Assembly: GCA_902796095.1 (NCBI GenBank)
Contig: CADBNP010000105.1
Coordinates: 1 to 6,384, forward strand
Source of the DNA: an uncultured Aeromonadales bacterium
GTDB taxonomy: Bacteria > Pseudomonadota > Gammaproteobacteria > Enterobacterales > Succinivibrionaceae
Direction of reading: 5' to 3'
DNA: 6,384 nt
The notes under the pieces were generated by a model. That model did not search any database. It had not been told where the DNA came from and saw nothing but the letters and a program-made list of their open reading frames with translations. Shown here in pieces: positions 1 through 6,278 of this stretch. The position numbers were made by a program, and so were the translations under genes. Every line of letters starts with the position of its first letter. Position 1 is the first letter of the stretch.

Positions 1-1520
1 TCGCGAACCTCGTCATAAGGATCATCGGGAAGAACATTAGGCACCTTTCTGCCGGTCTCGTCCTCCACATTTATACCAAGGTTGCTGGTGAAGATAATGA
101 CTGTTTCAGAAAAGTACACAGTGTTTCCCTGGCTGTCAGTCATACGACCGTCTTCAAGGATCTGAAGAAACTTGTCGAAAATGGAGCCGTGAGCCTTTTC
201 TATTTCATCAAAAAGGAGAATACTGAAAGGATTGTTCTTTACCGCATTGGTCAGCTGGCCTCCTGCCTCATAACCCACATATCCTGGAGGAGCTCCGAGA
301 AGCTTCTGATCGCTGTGGGCCTGACTGAACTCACTCATGTCAAATCTGATGCACTTGCTTTCGTCTCCGAAAAGATTTTCCGCAAGGGTTTTGGCGGTCT
401 CTGTTTTTCCAGTACCGGTAGGACCGGCAAAGAACAGAATGCCCTTCGGCTTGGTATGGGATGAATGCTGCAGTCCGTCCATGCCGGTAATTGCACGCTT
501 GATTACATCCAGAGTTTTATCCAGAGCAAGATCCTGACCCTTAACTCTCCTTCTGAATTTTTCCTTGGCGTTTTTAATCTCCTGGATATCAAGAGACTGC
601 CACGGATTTTCCTTTACTCCGTAGCGGTAAAGATCCACCACATTGCAGAATTCAGCAATTCGGTACTTCTGATTCTTGCACAGTTTCTGAAGGCCCTGGA
701 GATCCACATAGGTGAAGCCTTCGGTGAGACCGACAAAACGCTGTTTGAGCTTGTCAAGCTCCGCTCTGTCTGCTTCAGATGAGGAGTACTTCTTCATGTC
801 CTCCTGAAAAATATCCTTCTCGAAGAAAAATTCCAGCTTGGTATCAATATAACTTTCCCGCTCCTCCTTGCCCGGCGGAAGAACATTTATGGTTTTAGCC
901 AGCGGGTTGTTAAGGAAAAGCCATGCAGGAAGGTCGTTGACCTTGTTTACCAGAAGAATAAGTGAATTTTTAAGCAAAACTCCCCGATCGTTTTTTACCT
1001 CTCTTGCATCAAGCATCATCTGCTGGACTTTGGTGAAAGCCATGACATCAGGGTAGGTCATGTTGTTCGGTCCGATGATATAACGGGAGGCGAAATCCAT
1101 GATCACCACGGTGGACTCCATATCCTGACAAAGAGCTCTGGTGGTCAAAGTGGTGGCGGTATCAAAATTAGCTTCTATATGGGTAAGATCCTTCTGCCCC
1201 TGAACAGGCTCCGGACTGGCACCTATAAGGTTGGCAAATTCCTCCAGTTCGACAACGGGATCATCGCCGCAGTCAATATGGAAACCCTTTACGAAATTGT
1301 AGAAGGCAACGTTCTTATAGCCCAGATTACGGTAAAAGGCATACAGATATCTGTTTATGCCGCTGATTTCACCTTTGGAGCAGAAATCAGTGTCCACAGG
1401 ATAAATATACTGATCAAGAATATTGCCCTCAATTATGATAAACGGTTTGATCTTGCTGAAAATTTCCAGCTCTTTATGCCACTTCGGCATGAAATACTCA
1501 TTCTCTGCTCTGTCTGTCAT
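1..1520 (-). CDS. AAA+ ATPase with ClpB-type C-terminal module, partial
   Basis: Open for 506 codons from ATG at 1520 to the window edge, where the C-terminus is cut off. Seen: the C-terminal part is a textbook Clp/Hsp100 AAA_2 domain. It has Walker A GPTGTGKT at residues 366-373, the GAPPGYVGYEAGGQL pore-loop region at 409-423 with the substrate-gripping Tyr414, Walker B LLFDE with D438/E439, the DGRMTDSQG stretch at 457-465 and sensor-1 TSN at 478-480. Residues 20-290 lack any P-loop: the expected place reads IIIEGNILDQ (28-37), and a Walker-B-like VVIMDF (138-143) lacks the catalytic Glu. The later motifs NPLAKTINVLPPGKEER and LTEGFTYVDL resemble the lid side of AAA+ domains, so I infer a degenerate first AAA+ module. 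Family knowledge: such ATPases thread or remodel proteins using ATP in the cytoplasm. GGAG at 1526-1529 lies 5 bases before the ATG. The gap to the upstream radical-SAM gene is 10 bases, so cotranscription is likely. It is not ClpB itself: the N-domain, intact D1 and usual middle domain are missing. Confidence 0.9.
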   Translation of the reverse strand, partial: MTDRAENEYFMPKWHKELEIFSKIKPFIIIEGNILDQYIYPVDTDFCSKGEISGINRYLYAFYRNLGYKNVAFYNFVKGFHIDCGDDPVVELEEFANLIGASPEPVQGQKDLTHIEANFDTATTLTTRALCQDMESTVVIMDFASRYIIGPNNMTYPDVMAFTKVQQMMLDAREVKNDRGVLLKNSLILLVNKVNDLPAWLFLNNPLAKTINVLPPGKEERESYIDTKLEFFFEKDIFQEDMKKYSSSEADRAELDKLKQRFVGLTEGFTYVDLQGLQKLCKNQKYRIAEFCNVVDLYRYGVKENPWQSLDIQEIKNAKEKFRRRVKGQDLALDKTLDVIKRAITGMDGLQHSSHTKPKGILFFAGPTGTGKTETAKTLAENLFGDESKCIRFDMSEFSQAHSDQKLLGAPPGYVGYEAGGQLTNAVKNNPFSILLFDEIEKAHGSIFDKFLQILEDGRMTDSQGNTVYFSETVIIFTSNLGINVEDETGRKVPNVLPDDPYDEVR

Positions 1521-1530
1521 AACAGCTCCA

Positions 1531-2286
1531 TTAATTTAAATCCTCATCCTTTCTTCCGCCGGAACTCAGGTTTACACCGTTTTTAAACAGGTGTTTCCCC
1601 AGTTCATCTGTAAATCCGCGTCTTACAATACCGACCGAGACAAATCCCGTAGAGGTTCTGAACAGTTGCAGCCGGTTGGTGCCGTCCTTCATGTATTCTG
1701 CATAAAGCTCCTTCAGTTCCGGTTTCAGAATATAAATGTTCTGATTGTCGGAGCCTCTCAGAAAAACGCCGGTATTTCTTTCTTCAACATAGGGTCCGTC
1801 TATAAGAACGCCTGTTTTTGAAAGAATATCTCCGTATCCTGACGACTCCAGCCTGCTTTTCAGAAATCCGGTATAAATCAGAATATCAGGTGTTATTTTT
1901 TCCAGCTCAGGCAGAAGCACCCTGAGAGCCTCCGGCTGTTCAAAGGGCTCGCCGCCGGATATGGTAATTCCGTCGACAGTCCGTCCCTCTGTCAGATCAC
2001 TGATATATGAAAGCAGCTGGCTCACCGGCATTCTGAATCTGGACTCCCTGCGTCTGAATTCGGGAGACACGCATCCTTTGCATCCCCGGCTGCAGCCTAC
2101 AAGCCAGATACCGATGCGCTGACCAGGACCGAGCACCCTGACAGGATAGAGCACATTGCCAACATATATGTCCTGCTGAAATTCAGGAGAATTATAATCG
2201 TTTGTTTCCAACAAAAAGCACCCGGCAAAAACGTTCCGGCCAAAGCATCTGCAAAGAACGGAACAGGCTACTTGAACAGTCAGCAA
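1531..2286 (-). CDS. radical SAM activase-like protein (NrdG/PFL-activase type, 4Fe-4S)
   Basis: Seen: a CxxxCxxC cluster motif (C65, C69, C72 counted from the TTG at 2286) after LGPGQRIGIWLVG, the SAM-binding ISGGEPFEQ at 109-117, ILIYTGF at 135-141, and LIDGPYV (161-167) followed by LRGSDNQ (176-182). These features are typical of anaerobic ribonucleotide-reductase activase and related small radical SAM proteins, which bind one 4Fe-4S cluster and cleave SAM to generate a 5'-deoxyadenosyl radical, usually to activate a glycyl-radical enzyme. No such partner is visible in the window. The start is uncertain. Residues 1-24 (four scattered Cys) do not look like this family, whose members usually begin shortly before the YPVRVLGPG segment; TTG codons at 2214 or 2211 would give about 227 or 226 residues. 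AGGTGG just before the TTG at 2286 is a fair Shine-Dalgarno match but very close to the start. The physiological substrate is unknown. Being inside an FHA/AAA+ cluster argues against a housekeeping NrdG. Confidence 0.85.
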   Translation of the reverse strand: MLTVQVACSVLCRCFGRNVFAGCFLLETNDYNSPEFQQDIYVGNVLYPVRVLGPGQRIGIWLVGCSRGCKGCVSPEFRRRESRFRMPVSQLLSYISDLTEGRTVDGITISGGEPFEQPEALRVLLPELEKITPDILIYTGFLKSRLESSGYGDILSKTGVLIDGPYVEERNTGVFLRGSDNQNIYILKPELKELYAEYMKDGTNRLQLFRTSTGFVSVGIVRRGFTDELGKHLFKNGVNLSSGGRKDEDLN

Positions 2287-2289
2287 ACC

Positions 2290-2313
2290 ACCTGAAATCT
2301 TTTGGTTTCAGAT
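2290..2313 (-). promoter_or_regulatory. hairpin over the radical-SAM gene's upstream ribosome-binding region
   Basis: In the minus-strand transcript the arms at 2306-2313 and 2290-2297 form an 8-bp stem (one G-U wobble) around an 8-base loop (2298-2305). The 3' arm contains the AGG of the AGGTGG that precedes the TTG at 2286. No U-run follows, so it is not an intrinsic terminator. It could hide the ribosome binding site until translation of the FHA gene, ending at 2342, disrupts it, or it may be chance in a short spacer. Confidence 0.3.
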
Positions 2314-2341
2314 ATTTAATAGTTTTATCATCCTTGGGAAA

Positions 2342-3514
2342 TTATTCATCGTTATACCTGATGGTAAAGCATCCCGCCCCGTCGCAGTCCCACACTCCTC
2401 CGAGAGAAATCTGATCTCCGCTTTTGAGCTGCTCATCCTTCATGCTCTGGATCTTCCTGTTATTGACGTAAGTTCCATTGGTGCTGCTGCCGTCATTGAT
2501 AATCACCCTGCCCTCATAAATTTTCAGTTCGCAGTGTTTTCTGCTGACATACTGACATTCAGAAAGGTAGGAAGCCATCTCATGCTCCCGTCCCAGTATA
2601 ATAACCGGAGACGAACGTCTGAGAGTCAGAATTTCCTTCCCTTCCGGAGAGCAAAGAACAGCCACATCTGAATTTCTTGGTTTCTGCGGCCGAATATTTA
2701 CCTTCGGCTTTTCCACAGCTACAGGCTGAACATCGCGCAGATCGCAGCCGCAGCGGGTGCAGCGTTTGAACTTTTCACCCATTTCTGCCTGACAGTCCGG
2801 GCATATCTTCACCATTCTCATATCATCGGCAGATACCGGGACTGAAGAAGAGGCAGTAGCTGGTGAAACACCGGACACCTGCTGCCTGCTGCCAACGTCT
2901 CTTACATCATGTTCAACCGGTTTGCCGTCCCGACGCTGCAGTTTTTCATCGACGGCAGCTCCTGAACCGGCGTCAGTTCCGGAAGCCGGTGATGAAACAG
3001 CAGAAACAGACTGTGATTCTGACGGGGAAGAAATCGAGGACGGCTGAGATGATGGCGACGCAGATGAACCGGTTGAGAGTCCTTCATCTCTGTACTGCAC
3101 CTGCACAAGATGAATATCAGTTCCGCAACTGCTGCATTTTCTTCTGCTGCGGGGATTTTCAGCACCACATTCAGGACAGATCCTTACAGCCGTTTTCATG
3201 GTGAAGGATCCTTCATCCGCACCTGCTTCTGATTTTTCCTGCAGAGATGATGAGATATCGGCATTGCCGGAAATTTCGGAGCTTTTCACTCCTTTATCAC
3301 CATCTGCCGAACTCCGGGAGGCCTCATCTTCTGAAGACTGACTGTCAGCAGGCACATCATCATCTCTGCTGAATTTTTCCTCCAGAGCCTTAAGTTCATC
3401 CTCCGCATAATTTGCGGCCTTGACACCGGTAATACTGATCCCGCAGTTTCTGCATTCCGGATCTGCAGGATTGTTAATACATCCGCACTTTGGGCAAATT
3501 TTTTTTCTTGGCAT
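2342..3514 (-). CDS. triple zinc-ribbon FHA-domain protein
   Basis: Seen: three four-cysteine zinc-ribbon modules at C7/C10/C21/C24, C113/C116/C127/C130 and C238/C241/C252/C255, separated by low-complexity linkers (acidic Ser-rich about 50-105; Ser/Pro-rich about 145-190). A canonical FHA domain fills about 283-388: GRE at 308-310, SRKH at 324-327, and DGSSTNGTYVNN at 341-352. The Arg, Ser and Asn that contact phosphothreonine in this family are all present. Family knowledge: FHA domains bind pThr peptides; multiple zinc ribbons suggest protein or nucleic-acid contacts. There is no transmembrane segment or signal peptide, so it should be cytoplasmic. AGGA at 3521-3524, 6 bases before ATG, supports the start. 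It is the second gene of the cluster, 76 bases after the coiled-coil gene. No Ser/Thr kinase is visible, so the phosphorylated ligand may be made elsewhere. Inference: an adaptor that links a phospho-signal to the AAA+ ATPase. Confidence 0.9.
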   Translation of the reverse strand: MPRKKICPKCGCINNPADPECRNCGISITGVKAANYAEDELKALEEKFSRDDDVPADSQSSEDEASRSSADGDKGVKSSEISGNADISSSLQEKSEAGADEGSFTMKTAVRICPECGAENPRSRRKCSSCGTDIHLVQVQYRDEGLSTGSSASPSSQPSSISSPSESQSVSAVSSPASGTDAGSGAAVDEKLQRRDGKPVEHDVRDVGSRQQVSGVSPATASSSVPVSADDMRMVKICPDCQAEMGEKFKRCTRCGCDLRDVQPVAVEKPKVNIRPQKPRNSDVAVLCSPEGKEILTLRRSSPVIILGREHEMASYLSECQYVSRKHCELKIYEGRVIINDGSSTNGTYVNNRKIQSMKDEQLKSGDQISLGGVWDCDGAGCFTIRYNDE

Positions 3515-3558
3515 TTATTTTCCTGAAAATAATCAAATCAGAGCACCGGGACATGAAT

Positions 3559-3599
3559 CAGAACTGAAAAATGCTCGCTGGAGGATTTCATCAGTTCTG
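3559..3599 (-). repeat. 9-bp inverted repeat spanning the stop codon of the coiled-coil gene
   Basis: CAGAACTGA at 3559-3567 is the perfect reverse complement of TCAGTTCTG at 3591-3599, with a 23-base loop. In the minus-strand transcript the first arm is the last two sense codons plus stop of the upstream gene (Gln-Asn-stop), and the second arm lies in the spacer before the FHA gene. No U-run follows, so a processing or mRNA-stability element is more plausible than a terminator. The function is inferred only. Confidence 0.4.
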
Positions 3600-5288
3600 C
3601 TGCTCATTATCAGCATACAGCTTCTTTTCCTCAGCTGCCGCAGCTGATGACGTGAACACCTCTGCACTGCGGATTATGTCCTGACGAACCTCTTCACTGA
3701 TATTAAAGGTACTTGCATTAATAGCAATGGCATTTTCCGGTGTCGGAGCGCTGCGCACCTGATTGCCGATCTTAAGTCCGTTTGATTCCAGCAGTTCATG
3801 GAGTTTCTTATGTTTACTGCAGAACGATTTGGTCTCGGCCGCCGCCTTTCTTGCTTCATTGTAGGTAAGCTCGTGATCGTCAACAGACAGCACTCCGAAT
3901 TCAAAGCTGCCGCTACCGTCACTTCTTACTACAGCATTAATGCCGTTGCCTCTTGAATCCCGGTACAGACGGCTGGAGAAAACAGAATCAGGGACAGAGG
4001 TTTCCTCACCGATAAGTTCATACCCCATTTCCTCAAGAGCATGTCTGATGGCCTCTGCTGCAAACAGCTGCTCGTCTCTCTTCTTCGCCGCCTGCTGAAG
4101 ACGTGTGATTTCAGCCTGGATCATGGAAATGCTGGATTCACTGAGGGCATAGTCCTTCGGCTCCTCCTCACAGTACTGGGCCAGCACAACATACTCGGCA
4201 TAAAGACCGTTGAAGTTCTCGGCAAGCTTTTTGTACTCCTCTATCTCCCTGCGTATCTTCTTTATTTTAGGCTGTATGCTTATGGCATATACATCGCTGA
4301 GTTCAAAAGTGTCGGCATCCTTAAGTGTATTGAATTTATTCAGAAGATCCTGAATGGCATCAGAAATTTTAGATGAAATCACAGGCTCCGCAATAAGATC
4401 ATCAAACTCCTTCTTGGCAAGCTCAACCACCTTCAGCTTCTTTTCCTGAAGCACGGCGCGCTGTTCCTCCTCTGCCTTCCTTCTTGCAATATTCTCGGCA
4501 TCGGCTTTATCCTTTTTGCGGGCTTCCTCGTTTGCTCTGATCTTCTCAATCAGATCTGAAATCTCTGTGGTCAGACGCTGACTGTACCTGGCCTTGATAT
4601 CACCCATCACTACATCAAAGGATTTATCATCAGCTGCAATTCTGGATGACAGCTCACTGAATGTGCTGCTGATCTTTGAAAGAACCGACGGATCATCGGA
4701 ATCTGTAGACACAGCCCGCAGTTCAGTATTTTTGTCTCTGTAGCCGGTCAAACGCTGCTGCAGCAAATTATAGGAATCAACGGAATCCACCTCATAGTTT
4801 CGCATTGCCTCCTCTATTTCGCGGCAGGACTGACTGCTGTAACGCAACTGGGAATCAATTCTGCTCTGAGTCTGTCTGATATCGTCAATAATCCCGCAGG
4901 CCCTGATAACTCTGCTTTCAATTGCAACTATTTTGCCGGAACTCAGTCTGACCTCATTCTTGAAGCTGACAAGACTGTCGATTGTTCTGTTCAGCTGCTC
5001 TTCATTCTCGGTGAAAGAGGTGCTTACTGCCGAAAGACGGGATCTGAAACCGGAAAGAACATTGCTGACTTCATCTGTTCCGCTGACACTGCTGATACCG
5101 GAATTGCCGGCCTTTGAACAAATAGATCGGATCTGACGGGAATAATCTTTCATCAGCACATCAATGGAGTTATAGATAGCCTGGACTTTTCCATTCAGCA
5201 TTGAAATACGCTTTCTTCTCGCTATCTCCTTCCTGCGTCTCTCCTCCTCTGCCTTCCTCCTCAAATATTCAAAATCTTCATGTGACAT
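3591..5288 (-). CDS. coiled-coil protein with small C-terminal globular domain
   Basis: I do not recognise a named family. Seen: 565 residues, soluble, no signal peptide or membrane segment. Residues 1-30 are a highly charged basic/acidic helix (RRKAEEERRRKEIARRKR). Residues 30-250 are a heptad-like helical region rich in Ser, Asp and Leu. Residues 250-300 are another dense charged helix (EEARKKDKADAENIARRKAEEEQR). Helical segments continue to about 410. A compact domain at about 410-512 begins ALEEMGYELIGEE, passes through alternating beta-like segments (GINAVVRSDGSGSFEFGVLS) and ends in a Cys/His/Lys-rich helix. The last 40 residues look disordered. The start is secure: AGGAG at 5296-5300 lies 7 bases before ATG. 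It is the first gene of the minus-strand cluster, which suggests it is a scaffold or core component for the downstream FHA protein and AAA+ ATPase. An SMC-like ATPase is excluded because there is no Walker motif. Confidence 0.85.
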   Translation of the reverse strand: MSHEDFEYLRRKAEEERRRKEIARRKRISMLNGKVQAIYNSIDVLMKDYSRQIRSICSKAGNSGISSVSGTDEVSNVLSGFRSRLSAVSTSFTENEEQLNRTIDSLVSFKNEVRLSSGKIVAIESRVIRACGIIDDIRQTQSRIDSQLRYSSQSCREIEEAMRNYEVDSVDSYNLLQQRLTGYRDKNTELRAVSTDSDDPSVLSKISSTFSELSSRIAADDKSFDVVMGDIKARYSQRLTTEISDLIEKIRANEEARKKDKADAENIARRKAEEEQRAVLQEKKLKVVELAKKEFDDLIAEPVISSKISDAIQDLLNKFNTLKDADTFELSDVYAISIQPKIKKIRREIEEYKKLAENFNGLYAEYVVLAQYCEEEPKDYALSESSISMIQAEITRLQQAAKKRDEQLFAAEAIRHALEEMGYELIGEETSVPDSVFSSRLYRDSRGNGINAVVRSDGSGSFEFGVLSVDDHELTYNEARKAAAETKSFCSKHKKLHELLESNGLKIGNQVRSAPTPENAIAINASTFNISEEVRQDIIRSAEVFTSSAAAAEEKKLYADNEQQN

Positions 5289-5422
5289 TGAAATTCTCCT
5301 ACCAAAATATAGTTCCCGAAAACCCAGTATTATCTGCAGCAGCAGTACAGCTGAATAAAAGGATCACAGAAAACGGCAAAAAAAGAAAGAATCAAAAACG
5401 GAAATGCGAAAAAAATATTCTG

Positions 5423-5442
5423 TCAGTCGGGGGCTCGGCTGA
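5423..5442. repeat. short imperfect hairpin in the operon leader
   Basis: Arms at 5423-5430 and 5435-5442 pair around GGGC, using two G-U wobbles on the plus-strand RNA. On the minus strand the wobbles become mismatches, but a run of seven U follows within about 7 bases, so an attenuator for the minus-strand operon is imaginable. Weak evidence. Confidence 0.15.
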
Positions 5443-5461
5443 AACTCCGCATTCACAGGTT

Positions 5462-5490
5462 ATTATAAGAGACTCATTAAAAGAAAAATG
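5462..5490 (-). promoter_or_regulatory. candidate sigma-70 promoter for the four-gene cluster
   Basis: The minus strand reads a perfect TATAAT at 5467-5462. The -35 position 17 bases upstream (CATTTT, 5485-5490) is a poor match and there is no extended TG, so this rests on the -10 box and its location. It would give a leader of about 165 bases before the ATG at 5288. Confidence 0.35.
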
Positions 5491-5537
5491 TTGTTCTTAT
5501 TAAAAAAATGATAAATATCACGTTTTTGAACAAGTTT

Positions 5538-5567
5538 TTGTAATATAAATATCTGTGTACTAATAAT
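5538..5567 (+). promoter_or_regulatory. candidate plus-strand promoter
   Basis: TTGTAA at 5538-5543, an 18-base spacer and AATAAT at 5562-5567 (4/6 and 5/6 matches to sigma-70 consensus). It points toward the short plus-strand genes but lies more than 400 bases before the first intact one. AT-rich DNA gives such matches easily. Confidence 0.2.
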
Positions 5568-5656
5568 TAACAGAAATCAAGGATTTTTAGAGGTAATTAA
5601 CATTCAACAGGATTTAACAGTCTGCAATTTTAAACAAGCGGATGCGGAACATCGCG

Positions 5657-5673
5657 CATTTGATAATCAAATG
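5657..5673. repeat. perfect 8-bp palindrome with 1-base centre, operator-like
   Basis: CATTTGAT (5657-5664), A, ATCAAATG (5666-5673). The dyad symmetry and length suit a dimeric regulator site. No second copy was seen nearby and no regulator gene is present. Confidence 0.3.
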
Positions 5674-5812
5674 TGACTGTTCACCAAATGCTTTAAATAT
5701 CTGTTTTTGCTGAATGGCAGATGTTTTTCAAAAAAGAGATTATATAAAGCCGATCTTTGAACAAATTATTGAAAATACGGTCTAATTTTTAAGCGGAGTC
5801 AGTTTTTTGTGA

Positions 5813-5932
5813 TTTGCGGAAAGTTCACTATTTTCTGCTGAAAATATTCCTGTTGAACAACAGCCTTTATTGACCTTTCTTGATTTTGAGTACAGGCATC
5901 AGCTTTATAAAGAATTCAACATTACAGATTGA
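5813..5932 (+). pseudogene. remnant of an Rpn-type C-terminal tail gene (first tandem unit)
   Basis: The open stretch after TGA at 5810-5812 reads FAESSLFSAENIPVEQQP, continues for a further seven residues, and ends EYRHQLYKEFNITD before TGA. The last 51 bases (5882-5932) match 6165-6215 at 49 positions, so the C-terminal 14 residues are the same as in the intact gene downstream, while the residues before them are unrelated to it. No start codon with a ribosome binding site is visible; the same frame upstream carries stops at 5783 and 5810. The segment IPVEQQPLLTFLDF loosely recalls a region near the end of the nuclease domain in Rpn/PDDEXK_2 proteins, so this may be the scar of an internal deletion in a full-length gene. 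That last point is inference. Confidence 0.55.
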
Positions 5933-5996
5933 AACTCCCTCTCTGATTTGCTGATTTTACTTATTTTCTCCGTTCAGACAAAGTGGGGTAACTGCC

Positions 5997-6215
5997 ATGT
6001 GCTTAACTGAATATGACGAGCAGAAAAATCTCCTTTGGTTTAAGGAGGATGGATTTAAAGAAGGAAAAGAGGAAGGTAGGAAAGAAGGTGAGATCAGATT
6101 TGGGAAACTGATAGATAAAATGGTAGCTGCGGGCAGAATTGATGATATGACCCGGGTTGCCACCGATTCTGAGTACAGGCATCAGCTTTATAAAGAATTC
6201 AACATCACAGATTGA
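5997..6215 (+). CDS. small 72-residue protein resembling a solo Rpn/PDDEXK_2 C-terminal tail
   Basis: Seen: MCLTEYDEQKNLLWFKEDGF, then a charged repeat KEGKEEGRKEGE with Gly every four residues (about 20-33), then a helical tail (GKLIDKMVAAGRIDDMTRVA, EYRHQLYKEFNITD). Family knowledge: Rpn/YhgA-like PD-(D/E)XK proteins end in this kind of EEGxxEGxxEG helix plus a variable helical end, but are about 250-350 residues long; no nuclease domain or catalytic motif is present here. GGGG 8 bases before ATG supports independent translation, and the same spacing recurs in the next unit. In E. coli Rpn genes a separate C-terminal product is made from an internal start and inhibits the full-length toxin, so a free-standing inhibitor is a reasonable inference. 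The alternative is a decayed fragment of a longer gene, since the frame is open back to 5955 but not further. Confidence 0.6.
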   Translation: MCLTEYDEQKNLLWFKEDGFKEGKEEGRKEGEIRFGKLIDKMVAAGRIDDMTRVATDSEYRHQLYKEFNITD

Positions 6216-6278
6216 ACATTCTTTCAGCTTCGCTGATTTTACTCATTTTCTACGTTCAAAAAAAGCGAGGTAACATCC

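Larger units (their letters stand above)
5289..5812. other. AT-rich divergent intergenic region
   Basis: About 520 bases between the minus-strand cluster and the plus-strand tail array. I see no convincing gene or structural RNA. The part next to the cluster (5289-5460) would be the 5' leader of the operon and contains the ribosome binding site at 5295-5300. Further out the sequence is strongly AT-rich, with promoter-like elements on both strands and one good short palindrome (5657-5673). A short stretch at 5714-5782 reads MADVFQKRDYIKPIFEQ onward for 23 codons before TAA, and shares its frame with the tail remnant at 5813-5932. Confidence 0.6.

Noticed and set aside
189..782. Open frames on the plus strand over the left end
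   Set aside because: They are antisense to the AAA+ gene, whose Walker A, pore loop and Walker B motifs lie in the minus frame; their translations have no family features.
1..1520. Calling the ATPase gene clpB
   Set aside because: Only the C-terminal module matches; the N-domain, an active first AAA+ module and the usual middle domain are absent and the gene context is different.
1179..1586. 135-codon plus-strand frame
   Set aside because: Antisense to the start of the AAA+ gene and the end of the radical-SAM gene, both of which are supported by motifs and a ribosome binding site.
2308..2331. ATG at 2331 in frame with the radical-SAM gene, interrupted by TGA at 2310-2308 (recoding or selenocysteine)
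   Set aside because: No conserved residues precede the stop, the ATG has no properly spaced ribosome binding site, and no recoding signal is evident.
2863..3204. Open frames on both strands within the FHA gene
   Set aside because: They fall in the Ser-rich linker and second zinc ribbon of the FHA protein, where biased composition leaves other frames open.
5201..5503. 100-codon plus-strand frame across the start of the coiled-coil gene
   Set aside because: It overlaps the secure minus-strand start and its ribosome binding site, and its product is a low-complexity Lys/Ser-rich sequence with no family resemblance.
5957..6163. 68-codon minus-strand frame
   Set aside because: Antisense to the repeated plus-strand tail gene, whose start, ribosome binding site and reading frame recur in the next unit.
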